64,000 bases of DNA from Acorus gramineus (taxonomy: Eukaryota > Streptophyta > Magnoliopsida > Acorales > Acoraceae), in the NCBI GenBank assembly GCA_030737835.1, contig CM060856.1:6805442-6869441 (forward strand), in the 5' to 3' direction. Each line of letters opens with the position of its first letter. Position 1 is the stretch's first letter. The translations under genes and the position numbers were made by a program. The notes beneath the pieces are model-generated. The model had not been told where the DNA came from, did not search any database, and was given only the letters and a program-made list of their open reading frames with translations. Shown here piece after piece: positions 10,868 to 23,082 of this stretch.

Positions 10868-12895
10868 TTATTCATGCCTGTCGTGATATACCTTCTTGAA
10901 GAATCTCCCCCCTTTCTTCCCTATTCCAGTACCCGCAAAGCTCATCTCAAGGAGGGATCTCGAGTCCGGCCGCCACTTCAACTCTTTAAGAACAGAGAAC
11001 AGACTTGCCAGAGCCGGAGTAACTTCACTATCCCTAATATTATTACATGAAACTACACTGAGCACCTGGAGATCTTTCCAGGACAAAACCACCGACTCCA
11101 ATCCCGCCGTTGTCAATAATGAGCATCCTTCCAATAACAAAAACTTAATTCTCCTGTAAAGAAATCAACAAATTGGACAATTTAGAAGGGCATGTTCATC
11201 ATTAGACAACAGACTTCATTACATCAACATGTTTTCTTCCCTGTCATTGATAAAAAGATAAAAATTGCTGATGCCAACAAATTCAAGTGCAAACAAGAGG
11301 CACATGCACAGATATGGCATCTAATCAAGCAGAGTACAAAAAAGTAGTTCTGACTTCTGATTCATTTAAAATTTGTTACACTTGCTTGTCAAAGAAATTG
11401 TTTCTCATCATTGAAATTAATTCTCATCATCAAACATAAATATTTGATCACGATGAAATGAATTCATGTTCCAGGTCAAAACTAAAGAACATATCATTTC
11501 CAAGAAACAAATAGTCTCCCCTTTATATTCTTGAAGAAACCAACTTCAAATTAAATGGGTATCTAAACTGTATAGGATCAGCATGATTCATACCCAATCG
11601 CCAACCCATCTCAAAAAACCAGACCCCCCAACACTTGTACAGTGATTAAACTAAAGGAAGGGCAGCAACAGAGCAACCTCATATAATGCTATGAAACAAA
11701 CACAAAAAAGGAAAGAAAACACATACCTGCAAATCCTCACGATCCCAAACGTCTCATCGTCCAATCCCCAGCAATCCTGAAACACAATCTCCCTGGCCGC
11801 ACCGCACACCATGAGAAGCGCATGCAGGCTCTGCCGGTCACGCAACTGGCACCGCTGCAGCACCAGCCGCTCGATTGTGGGGCACGCACCGAGGTGTTCT
11901 AAGGGGCCCGGGTCCGCATCGATCCTCTTGCAACCCTGCAGCCTCAACGTCTTGAGATTCCCGCAGAACCACAGCGCGGCGATCCACCCGGCGTCCATTC
12001 GATGGTCACTGATCGTCAACTCCTCCAACATGGGGCAGCACGTCCCCATGGCCCTGATCCCATCATAGCTCCCCTCGCACCCACTCATCTCCAGCTTCAC
12101 CAATCTCTTGCAACCGTGCGCCACGATAGTCAGCCCCACATCCGATACACCCGTGGAACCCTCCTCGTCATTGCCGTCCGATCGCGGGCCTCCGTAGAGG
12201 CCATCGACGGCCCCGATCAGCTTCAATATCTGGAGGTTCCGGCACCCGGAGATGGCCTTCAAAGACAGGTCGTTGCACAGGTGGAGCTCGAGCTCTTGCA
12301 ACGTCTCGCACCCGGAAGCGATCGACGCGAGCCCGGATTCCGAGGCGGACACGACCGCGAGCTTCCGGATGTTCGGGCACCCCCGGGCGAGGGCGTGGAG
12401 CCCCTCGTCGATCGCGTCCCACGCCAGGACCCGGCGATCGAGCACGAATTCCGAGTCGCGGGGGTCGAGCGGGACGGAGATGGATCGACGGGAGAGGACG
12501 ATCCCGGATCGGGCCCTGGGTGGAGGAGCGAAGCAGGCGGGGACGAGGTCGGCCTCCTCGAGGGAGGGGAAGCGGAGGCCGAGGCGGCCGGAGGAGAGGA
12601 AGGTCCATTCGAGGAGCGAGAGGCGGCGGCGTAGGCGGCCGTGGAGGGAGAGCCACCGCCTGCAGACGAGGGAGTAGCTAGGGCTCGTCAGGGAGTCCGG
12701 GACGCGAGCGAGGATCCCGAGGAGGAGCTCGTCGGAGACGGAGGACGTCGGATCCACGGATTCGGCGGGGCGGGGAAGGCGGGGCTTGGGCGGGGGCTTG
12801 TCGCGGCGGAACCAGAGGTCGGGAAAGCTCGGCGGGGGCTTCAGCGGCGGAGGAGAGCGGCGCTTCGCCTCCTCGCGCGGAGGCGAGAGGGACAT
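10868..12895 (-). CDS. F-box/LRR (RNI-like) protein, At5g07670 type
   Basis: Probable substrate-recognition subunit of an SCF ubiquitin ligase. Two coding exons, 11727-12895 and 10868-11153, are joined across a 573-nt GT-AG intron in phase 2, giving 1,455 nt and 484 aa. Residues 1-45 are basic and Pro-rich. An F-box-like helix region follows ([15 protein letters not shown] to [12 protein letters not shown], about residues 50-85). Degenerate leucine-rich repeats make up the rest, with typical phrases such as [13 protein letters not shown] and [12 protein letters not shown]. The second exon completes the repeats ([20 protein letters not shown]) and ends YHDRHE. Layout matches the plant F-box proteins At5g07670/At5g51370/At5g51380. 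Exon 1 is extremely GC-rich and the intron and exon 2 are not. AACCCTAG, a telo-box-like motif, lies just before the ATG. The target substrate is unknown. Confidence 0.9.
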
Positions 12896-13670
12896 CTAGG
12901 GTTGTCTCTCACTGTGCTTCGCCGATGCATTGCCGGCTGTGGTGGCGGTGGTTTGGGAGGATCTGGAGCTTCCGTTTCTGTGGCACGGCTTCGTTTCCAC
13001 CGTTGATGAGTCCCGGTGTCATTTATAGTTTTTTTTCTTTTTTGTTTTTTTTTCGTTGTTGAGGACCACCTGTATTTTTTATTTTCTTTTGTTTCAGATT
13101 TCCGAGGCTTTCTTTTTGTTCTTTACGAGAATGGGTTGCTAATTCGGGCCTGGAGTAGCAGATAAATACGAAAATGCCCCGTCTTAAAGTCACACGTGTT
13201 TGGATTAGCGTTTAATGAAGGGGCTTTAATGGTGGGTCCCGCTTTTTAGAGACGTTGGGCAGTTTTGGTTGTTTGAAATTCGAAAACGAGGTAATCATGT
13301 GTGCCACTTTCCACGTCTCATGTCACGTCATATATATATATATATTATATATGATTTGTTATGATAATGTGATATAAATTGAAAGATGTCATGTCGCGCC
13401 ATGTGTTACGTGAAATTTTTTTTTGACAAGCTATATGGTTTGATGAAACTGATTTTAGTTTTTTTTTAAAAAAAAATAAAAATGAAACTGAGGTTTAATT
13501 GATGGAAATGAATTGTTTTGTTTTGTTTCGATATAGTATAACCAAGGAGGTTTAATTATTGTTGAATGAGAGGTTTGTCGCGGATAAGCGGATACGACTT
13601 TTTTTTACTGGCATGTGGTTTTGGTTTATTTTTCAAAAAAATTATGGGAATGAGCTTTTCAAAAACATAG

Positions 13671-13696
13671 AATAATAATAATAATAATAATAATAA
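13671..13696. repeat. (AAT)n microsatellite
   Basis: Perfect AAT trinucleotide run of 26 nt in intergenic DNA. Confidence 0.9.
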
Positions 13697-15045
13697 AATT
13701 GACCAACGCAAAGGTAACTATAACCACCAAGCACATAGTATAGGTATCCATACATTCAATTTTATATACAAACTTGGCATTAATATATATTATATATTAT
13801 ATAAAAAAAATTAGACATTTTATAACTAAAATCAAAGAGTTACAAATGATCTAAAATACAAGAAGAAAAAAAAGACAAATACACTCCTCAAATATGATGT
13901 CTAATATCAAAAGGAAACCAAAAGAAAAACATGTGATATTTGTTTGATTTGCTCACTCTTTAATTTGTATGTCTTATTTCATTTGTATTTATTCCATGTC
14001 CACATTTTAAATCCATGTGCAATTAAAGAAGATGAAAGCTCCATTTTCGGAGGGCATATGGGGCCGTCACATCTGTCAAAGCGGGAGATAACTGTAAAAA
14101 CATTGTTTTAACGCATCAATAAAGTCGGCAACAAATATACATGCAACGCAACATGTGCTTTTTAACGTTGAACCGTCCACCAACGCAAACTCCCCCCCCC
14201 CCCCCCAAACACGGAGGCAAACAGATTCGAAGAGAAGAAGAAAGAGGTGGATGTTGACTATTGGAATGATAGCCTGACCAAAAAAGAAGGGCGAACGAAC
14301 GGAGATGGGGTGTGCAAATTGGAGTGGTGTGTAAATTAGAAAGGTGCGCAAGTAGATTCAAGGGGTACAAAGAGTGGCACACGTAAGACTGGCCTAAATG
14401 CTCAACTTGGTGGGGCCCTGGCCAAATTTTAAAATAGGACCCCCTCCCTGTTCACAGTTTTTTTTTGTGATTACCATCAATTTTGATATTTTTTTAACTT
14501 TTCAAAACATAATTTTAACTTGATAAAAGCAAATCCTAATAAATTAGAAACAAAAAAAAAAAAAAAAGACAAACATAAGACATGAAAATTAAACAATAAA
14601 TAAAATAAATGCTAATAAAATAACAAAATAATAAATAAAAGAAGATTTAAAAAGAAAGAAATTGATAAATTTTTAAAAATAGAATAAAAATTCAAAAACA
14701 ATATAAAAGTTTCTAATAAAATATTAAATAATAATTTATTTTTTTTGGGAATCTAAAGCCCCTTGAAGATACACACGGCCGGGCATGGTCACATGTGAAG
14801 AACATGCACTTGAAATTTGGAAAAAGATAAAGTCAGTCACATTTACCAATAAAAACTCAGATTTTACATGTTTTTATTTATTTTTAAATAGTAAACATCA
14901 TCTAATGAGGTATATGCTTTGATAAAAAGTGCATATCGCTCTATTTCAAATTGAATGAATTCATTTTTAGCAAGTGTAAAAAAAAATTCAATTAGTAATA
15001 TACATTATCTAACGAAATATATGCTTAATTAAATTTGTAACAAGA

Positions 15046-15053
15046 TATATAAG
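15046..15053 (+). promoter_or_regulatory. Candidate TATA box of the kinase gene
   Basis: TATATAAG lies about 220 bp upstream of the kinase ATG in the transcription direction. The distance leaves room for a leader of roughly 190 nt that would include the GA tract at 15,254-15,269. It is assigned by motif and position only. Confidence 0.4.
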
Positions 15054-15253
15054 GTTTGTGTTTTGGACTGAGAATAAAACCGAGTGTAGCAGCACTCTTG
15101 AAATTTTCGGGTTCTCTGAAGTGGGCCGAAAATGAAGCCCAACTGAGCCCACTGTACCGTGGAACCTTACAAAGGGTCCACCGAATGTACGGTCTAAGAT
15201 TGGATTTTGCAGGTGCCGGTGCCTTCATCAGTAGTGGCGTTAGTCAGAGTCAG

Positions 15254-15269
15254 AGAGAGAGAGAGAGAG
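15254..15269. repeat. (GA)8 run abutting the kinase start codon
   Basis: Sixteen bases of GA repeat end exactly at the ATG (15,270). Length changes here would alter the leader but not the protein. Confidence 0.85.
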
Positions 15270-18200
15270 ATGGAGACGACGATGAAGAAGGGGAAGGCAG
15301 TGGCGGTTTCGATTTCCGATGAGTCCCTCGACGAGAAGAAATCAGACCCGTCGGCCATGTCCGCCGGCAGGATCTCGGCCCGAAACGCTTCCTCCAAATA
15401 CGATTTCGTCAAGGTTTCCCCAAATCACGCACAAAAACCCTTCTTTTTCGATGCTTTCCGTTCAAAAACGTGGTTTTTGATGAATCTGTTATCGGTTTCA
15501 GGTGAAGGTGTGGTTGGGAGACAATGCGGATCACTATTATGTCCTCTCCAGGTTCCTCTTGAGTCGGATGTTGACTGTCACCAAGGTTTGATTTGTTGGT
15601 CTTGTTTTCCTTTGGTTAGTATGGATTCTTGAATTGCTTATTTAAATTCATGTTGTTGACCAATTTGATGTTGGTATCTCTTTTTTTTTTTTTCCCAAAT
15701 GGGAAGTATTTCTTCATGAGTTCAATTGAAATATTAAGTTTAGGAGATAATTGTGTGTGTGTGTGTGTGTGTGTGTGTTTGTTTGGCCTCTTGTTTGCAG
15801 ATCCCTAATCATGTTGCGATTAAAATTGCGCTCGAGCTCAAGAAGTTGCTTATTGACAACAGTCTTCTTGATGTGTATGTTTTCATCTCACAAGCTTCTT
15901 TTTTTGTTGGTTTGTTTTGATGTTGAGAGACAGAGAAAAAAATATGTATGTTTTTTGTTTCGTTTCTATATTTGGACGAGTGGGATGCACGCTCTTGTTT
16001 CTCTAACCACTTTGTGTGTGTTTGCAGTTCACAGTCTGATTTGGAAGTTAATCTATTTAAGGTATGTCATGTTCACTGTATTTTATATTCCCTTCAATCC
16101 ACTATTCATCAGATTGAGTATACTTGTTTGTTTTTGTTTCTTTGTACTTACAGATGTGTATTTGTGCATTACTAATTCTATTACATAACATTTTAGTGAT
16201 ATTTTGGCCTGCTTTGGCACTGGTGTAATTATGGTATAAAGCTGAAATGATAATTTGATACCATTCAGCAATAAAGATGTTTTCTTTTCTTTTTGATGAA
16301 AGGTAGGCATTCTGCCAAATTTTATAGATCAAGGCGAATGCCCAAGCCAAAACATAATTAATAAAACGAAAACATAAGAGACCCGGGGAAGCTTTCCAAA
16401 GTACACCAAATAAAATAGGACCCAGGGAGGTGTAATGGTGGGGTTGAAGAAACATCAACTCCCACGCCTGCCCAAAAAACCATTATTAGAATGTCATTTT
16501 TTATCCTCAAATAGTGGTTTAACTAGTCTACCTAAGAAATGGATTAAGATTTGTACCATTCTTTTGTCAACCAATGATATAGATAAAAATAAATACCCTT
16601 ATATAAAGTGTTAGACTCTCGGTCTCTCTGTGTTATTACACATTTCATTTACACATAAAGTATTGATAATTGGTATTTAAAAAAGTATAGACTTTTAAAT
16701 ACCAAAGACTAGCTAAAGATAAAAGTTGCTTATATATAAGAAGACTAACATATTATTTAAAAAAAAAAGTCGGTCAAGTAAAAGTAAATGAATATTACTT
16801 TCCGAAAAAAAAAAAAAATTCATGGATATTACAATACCCCACATTGTGGTGTAATTAGCCAAATTTTACTCTCACTGCCAAAGGGCGCCTTCACTTTTAT
16901 TATATATATTATCTTCTTTCTGGCCATGTAAGTATGATTAAGCTCAGAAATATAGACGTTTAAAGTCAACCATTACTAGCATCCTGCATTTACTATGTGA
17001 TCAAATTCTTGGAGATCATAAAGAACTTTGTTTTTGTGAGCTTTTTCTTGTATGTATATTGGCAAAAACATTCAGTCATTTGATTCCCGGAAAAGGGACT
17101 CTAGGTTTGATTGGTATTCTAATCATGCAGGGCCTTCTTTGTTTTTGGGTGAATAATGTTGTACTGCTCTCGTGTTAGCTTAATTTTCTGTTCTGCATTG
17201 ACATTTTTCTGTGACTCAAAGTTGTGCCAGCTCGTTCAGGATTTTCTGATTTTCGATATTGTGGAGGGAACATACTTACAGAACTTCAATTTGCAGCTTA
17301 TGGAACGGCGGGGCTATGGGGAAGAATACATTAATCGATATAGGATGATGACAAGGTCAGTGAAAGTTTTGGGAGATAACTACAATGTGTTTCAGGTTTC
17401 GCAAAAGAATTTTCCACCAAGCAAATTACAAAATGTCTTGTTGTACTCCTAGAATTCATAACATGTATTCTCTTGTGTCCATGTTAGTTGCTAGCATTTC
17501 TTACTCATGGTTACAATGGTTTATCTGCCCTTAATTTTTTTCATTATCAGATTGCATGGTTGTCACTCAATCTATATAGATTAGGTTTGCTCAATTTCTT
17601 TATCTTTATAAGGTATTTTTTAAAATTTATTATATTCTGGATCATCCAACATTCAGGTTTCATCATCAAAGAGTACCCTTAGTAATTCTTGTATGTGGAA
17701 CTGCTTGTGCTGGTAAATCCACAATCGCTACCCAACTTGCTCAGCGACTAAATTTACCAAATGTTTTGCAGGTATATCATGGTTTACAGTTCCTTTTCTT
17801 TTAGCTGCATGGAAACATTTGCGCACTTCCATATGCAATAAAATTTACGTGGTTTTTCTTTTATATGTTTACATTGTTCTTCATGATACAGACGGATATG
17901 GTATATGAATTGCTGCGGACATCAACAGAGTATGTTGGTCTATCTTTTTTATTATTTTTTAGATTTTAAATAAGACTTTCATAATACTTCGAGATGCCGC
18001 CGTTTTTCAGTAGCTAACATTTTTAAATATGGATATGGATAGATGAAACACACTTATTATATATACATCATAAAACAACGTTATCATGGGCATCTCATTC
18101 ATGCAGCTGTCTTCAATAAAATATTTTGTGCTTTAGTATATTTGAGGTATGAAAAAGGGATACCAAGGTGATTGGCAATCATATTGTATGATTTTGAAAC

Positions 18201-21200
18201 TAGATATACTAGCACATGGTAATAAAGCTTTCCCCTCATTCATGAATCCCAGTAGCATATTGTAATTACTTAGTTGAGTGACCATCTAACTACCTTTTTG
18301 CATCTGTGAGTACTTTTGTCATACTTTTTTTTATTTCAGTCCAAGGAAACGTATGACAGGGTTCTTTAGATAGAAATGAGGTTCTATTTGTATTCACATC
18401 ATGAAATGAGAAAATGATAATGATGTTTAATTATTGTCCATTTATAGGAAACATTAACTTGCGGTATGCAGTATGCTAGGAATTAAAAAAAAATTCTCAC
18501 TATCCTTTGCTATATCCAGTAATAATATCAATTACACCTTTCCAAATACACTTATTTTGGAAAAAGGTATGTGATGATACCTTTGGTTACTGGTTTATTA
18601 TGTATGCCTGCTATAGATTTGGTTTCATTTTCAAGCTTTTCTTCCGAGCTTGTATTTTTCTCATTTTCTAGTCTGCTGTTCGTATGCTTATGAATTCCCC
18701 TTTTATCATTGTAGTGCACCATTAGTGTCAAATCCAGTATGGGCACGCGATTTCAACTCTCCAGAGGAACTCATCACTGAATTTTGCAGAGAATGCAGAA
18801 TTGTTCGTAAAGGTAGTCTTGTGCTTGTTACTGGAAGAAAAGAAAGACTTATCTCATTGTTTAAATTAGTTTCTGTGGATGTTGGGAGCTATAATTTTAC
18901 ATAATATAATCATATGCATTCATAAGGTCGAATGCCCCAATTTATTTTTTTGAAAATAGGCTTATGTGGTTGTGGGGTTTCCATTGTAGTTTGCAAGTTA
19001 CTAATTTGACATGGTTCTTATCCTGCCAGGCTTAGCTGGTGATTTGAAGAAGGCAATGAAGGATGGGAAGCCAATCATAATTGAGGTATATTGGTCAACT
19101 TACCATGCGGTATGCTGCAAAAAAAAAGTTGTTACATCTATGGCAACATTTTATATGAACTTTATGCAAAATGCTTCCACCTCTAAGCCCCATTTGTTAG
19201 GTCTGTGCATGTGGTAGCTACATCATGAATTCAGGTTTTATATATGTGTCAGTTAAATCCTGGAACATCGTTGGGAAAGCACCTGACTTACTAGATTAAT
19301 TAATGGGATTCTTTTGATGCATCAAATTTATACTATTTTTTTCGGTGAAACAGGGAATACATATAGACCCAAGTATTTATTTGATGGATGAGGAAAAAAC
19401 AACTAATTCAAATACGAGAAAAGATGAGACAAACATGATGCCCATTACATCAAATGACAATAATGGAGCTCCAATAGACCATAGCACTGAAGTTTCCAGT
19501 GGTGGTCTGATCTCGAGTACAATAAAGGCCCCAGTTCTGGAGGATGACAAGTCTTCTCCTAATGTAGAGGACAAAGAAGAAGGAATGCTTGATTCCCAAT
19601 CAGCAGATGTCAGAGATCATCCTGGTTGTGTTGGCCTCGGGGATAACACTTGCCATGCGGTGGAAAATGGTTGTGTACACCAAGGTTTGTATTTTTATGT
19701 TTATTTTTAAAATATAATGATGATTTTATTTTTTCATTATTTTATCTACATCACAAGCATATTTTCTCACCCTGTTAAGCTGCTTTGATTTCTAGGGGAA
19801 ACTCTCAAAGAATCAGATCCACAAACAAATAGTCCTGTCAAGAAGGAAAAGCCTGCTGCTGAACCAATAATTGTCCCGATAGTTTTGAGGATGGCTGAAT
19901 TTGACCACAAGGTGTGGATTTTTGTCCTACGTCTCATGAATAAATTATTGGTTGATGATCTTCGGAATCCAGATATGATGATGTTCTGGTTCATCAGGCA
20001 TCTGTTTCGTTTTCTTGTTGAATGTCATATTATCTTGAATATAACAGAGTGGATTTAATTGGATCCAGGCTTTACTAGAGGAGTGGATCTCGACCAGAAC
20101 TTTTGGTGATAAATGTCTAACACAGGTAATTGGTAACAGATGACTTCTCATAGTTGTATGATTTACAGCATGCAAGAATGCCTCCATACAATAATAATGT
20201 TTTTGTTATGACACACATGGAGCATGACTTTTGGTTCTTTTGGATCCTGGGTTTGCTCCCAGGCATGGATGGCAGTTTAGGGCGGATAAACCAAACATTT
20301 AAGTATTGGCTTTGACTTGGATGGATTAGTACCATGATGAACCCAAATTTATGGATCTAAATGCTCGTGGTTTGGTGATGATCGGTATATATAGCACCAC
20401 AACAAGCTCTCAATCCTGGTTAACGGCAAAGCAGTGGGGTTCTTTAATTCGGGAAGAGGCCTTCGGCAAGGGGATCCTCTCTCACCCTTCATATTTATTC
20501 TCATCACAAACGTCCTTAGTCGTATGATTTAAAAAGGAGTATCACTTGGTTGGATTCATGGTCTCGAGGTAACAAAAGGTGGCTCTCGTGTTTCTCATAT
20601 TCAATATGCGGATGACACAATTCTCCTTTGTGATGAGAGGGAGAGCAATTTGAATGGCTTTATGTTCATTATTAAGTGCTTTGGAATTCTTTCGGGCCTC
20701 AAGGTTAATCTTAACAAGAGTAATTTATGTGGTATTCATATCCCCTTGGACAAGGTAAATATTATCGCTGCTCGCTTGAATTGTAAAGCTTCAAGTTTTC
20801 CGACCAAATACCTAGGACTACCTCTGCACACTTCATCGCTTTGGAAGAGAGATTGGGCCCCCCTCATCGATAGGTTCGGCAAAAAACTTGATGGGTGGAA
20901 GGGGAGAGCACAGTTTGGGGGGCAGATTGGTTCTTCTTAATGCGGTCCTTACAAGTCTCCCAATTTATTTTCTCTCGGTTTTCAAGATTCCAATCGGCAT
21001 TCTTAATGAGGTGGACAAAATTAGGAGGAGATTCCTATGGCGTGGCACTAAAGATGGTGGTTCGAGGCCATATTTGGCTAAGTGGGACCTTGTATGCAGA
21101 GATAAGGAGGATGGTGATATGGGGGTTCTTAATCTTCAGAACATGAACAAGGCGCTATTGGGCAAGTGGCTATGGCGATTGATTGCTGACCCGGACTCGT

Positions 21201-23082
21201 TGTAGATTCGCATTATTAGAGAGAAATATTACAAGAAATGCTCGTGATTGGAGTTAATTCCTCATTCTAGAGCTGCTCTATCCAAAATCTGGAAGGACAT
21301 ACTCGAGAGTGCGGATGCAATTAAAGAAGATTCAATTTTCATTCCGGGAAATGGAGTTGAAACTAAATTCTGGAAAGATCCTTGGCTCCGTGGTGCGTCT
21401 TCGGCTAGTATTTGTCCTAATCTAATCCGGGTAGCATATAATGTGGATGACTTGATATGTGACTCTTTTACTTGTGGGGTTAATTCTATATCATTTGGTG
21501 TCCTCGGTTGCACTGAAATTTAAATGATGTCGAAGCAATGGAATTTACAAGTCTTATGGATCTTCTACAAGGTGTGGAGTTAAAACGGAAGATGAGGATG
21601 TGGTAAAATGGAAATTGGCACCTCTTCTTGGGTTCTCGGTGAAAACCTTTATCGGAAGATCGACAAAGTATCATCTCCAATCCTGACTGCTAACAACCAT
21701 ATCCTTATTTAGAGTTCTTTAGCGCCTCTGAAAATCAGAGTTTTTATGTGGTTTCTCTTCATAAATAAAGTGCTAACCAAGGTTAATAGGGCAAAATGGG
21801 TTCCCAACAGTGATACTTCATGTGTGCTATGTGGTGGTGCCGAGGAGGATAGGGAACATTTGTTCTTTACATGTCCATTCGTCTTATCAATTTGGGGATT
21901 GGTTGGGAAAGGGATTGGTTCGTCATGTAATTTCCTTAATATTGATGAAATGTGGGAGCTATTCCGTCATAGAAAAAAGGGGATCGTGGTAATATGGCTA
22001 AATTTCAGTTATTCATTCCTCATGCAGTTATTTATTCCTCATGCGGTTTATTGGAGTATTTGGTTGATGCGAAATGAGTGTCTATTTCAAGGGAAGAGGG
22101 TGTATGTGGAAAACACTTGGATGCATAGTTCATTCTTTGCTCATGGATTGGGTGAAGATGATCCTACAAGAAGATAATCCTACCACAGTTATGGGTCCAT
22201 TTTGGTTCACGAGGAAGTGATTCAATTTATCTTCTCATTACTATGATTTGGGATTTTTTCAAATCGCACAATTTGTAACTATTTGGAGATCCCTCGTCTC
22301 CTTTGTCCGGGGGCTTTTACTTAATAAAAGTTCCTATACTTATTCAAAAAAAAAACAATGAGAACATTTTGACTGGATGCACCATCTGATCAACCAAACA
22401 TGAAAACGACTACTTGACCATCTTGATGAAATTACACTCTTCTATTGTCATAGTGCATGTGTTCAGCCAAACATACCAAACATATTCTTTTATGGAAATT
22501 GATGGCATTCTTTCTTATTGTTGTGTAGCACTGTTTGTTTATATGAGCATTGTTTGTTTCCTGTGAAATGCATGACATCTATTTCTTAGCTGACATGAAT
22601 AAATTTAATGGTTTTCTCAGGACCAGGATAAACTCATAAGCAACTTAAAAACTATTCAGGACTACCTTTGCTCATTTGAGTCACGAGTAAGTTGATCATT
22701 GTAAAATTATGAGCAATGCTATGTAGCTCTTCATATAATACACCTTCTTCAACTTGGTCTCTGCTTTCTAATTCTAACAGGATTATTACATTTTTTTTTT
22801 TCTAATAGGGTCTTACAGTAGTCAATATTTCTGCCACCACCTTTCCCCAAACATTGGATTGGCTTCACAGTCATCTTCTACAGGTAAATAAAGCGAATAT
22901 TTTTCTCACAAGCTATAGAGCAAAGAAAAGAATATAACAAGCATTTCCTCTCTTGCTTAATGTATCAACCAGTATAAATTTCTCAGATTCATTTGTTATG
23001 ATTTCAGTGCATTGAAAAGGGCATTATTGCTGCTGAAGCTCGGTCAAACGCACAGGACAATCTTGATGTTGAAAATGGATGA
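15270..23082 (+). CDS. 2-phosphoglycerate-kinase-like P-loop kinase
   Basis: Resembles the archaeal 2-phosphoglycerate kinase family, which phosphorylates 2-phosphoglycerate to 2,3-bisphosphoglycerate; the plant substrate is not established. Exons: 15270-15413, 15502-15585, 15801-15874, 16028-16061, 17297-17355, 17657-17771, 17892-17929, 18715-18812, 19030-19085, 19354-19684, 19796-19911, 20069-20125, 22621-22686, 22809-22883, 23008-23082. They sum to 1,422 nt (473 aa), all GT-AG. The N-terminal region (about residues 45-125, with [11 protein letters not shown] and [17 protein letters not shown]) looks like the ATP-cone-like domain of archaeal 2-PGK. The Walker A loop GTACAGKST is at residues 146-154, followed by [18 protein letters not shown] and the PVWARDF segment. 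The core is split by an acidic, low-complexity insert at about 247-367, then resumes with [15 protein letters not shown] and [11 protein letters not shown]. The ATG directly follows a GA repeat. Intron 12 holds a LINE. Confidence 0.87.
15752..15778. repeat. (TG)13 microsatellite in kinase intron 2
   Basis: Perfect TG run in the intron, ending about 22 nt before the exon 3 acceptor, so it replaces part of the normal polypyrimidine tract. TG runs near acceptors can bind splicing regulators in other systems. Confidence 0.85.
16270..16470 (-). mobile_element. Possible LINE 3'-end fragment in kinase intron 4
   Basis: Read on the minus strand, this stretch runs through a short open frame (with [15 protein letters not shown]) and ends in CTACCTTTCATCAAAAAG followed by A-rich sequence. 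That resembles the tails of the LINE fragments elsewhere in this window. No domain is identifiable, so the call is tentative. Confidence 0.35.
20397..22355 (+). mobile_element. 5'-truncated, decayed L1-type LINE in kinase intron 12
   Basis: Non-LTR retrotransposon remnant in the same orientation as the host gene. Reverse-transcriptase motifs occur in order: [11 protein letters not shown] near 20,450, the catalytic YADD at 20,605-20,616, [12 protein letters not shown], and [11 protein letters not shown]-terminal Cys/His zinc-knuckle-like segment ([20 protein letters not shown]) lies near 21,815-21,885. Several stop codons and a frame change near 20,930 show it is dead. It ends TTAATAAAAGTTCC and a 10-nt poly-A (22,346-22,355). 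The 3' tail matches the minus-strand LINE at 44.2 kb, so both belong to one family. I could not identify a target-site duplication. Confidence 0.9.

Larger units (their letters stand above)
12896..15269. other. Divergent intergenic region between the F-box and kinase genes
   Basis: This is the shared upstream region of the F-box gene (minus) and the kinase gene (plus). The 120 bp next to the F-box start remain GC-rich and are probably its 5' UTR. The remainder is AT-rich with poly-A/T tracts, a TATATATA run near 13,330, an AAT microsatellite and a run of C at about 14,191-14,206. No gene is supported. Confidence 0.5.

Noticed and set aside
11811-13006. Several long open frames on both strands across F-box exon 1 (for example 12,002-12,634 plus and 12,168-12,656 minus)
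   Set aside because: They are frame shadows in GC-rich coding DNA with few stop codons. They have no domain, and the minus-strand F-box/LRR frame alone shows family similarity and a spliced continuation.
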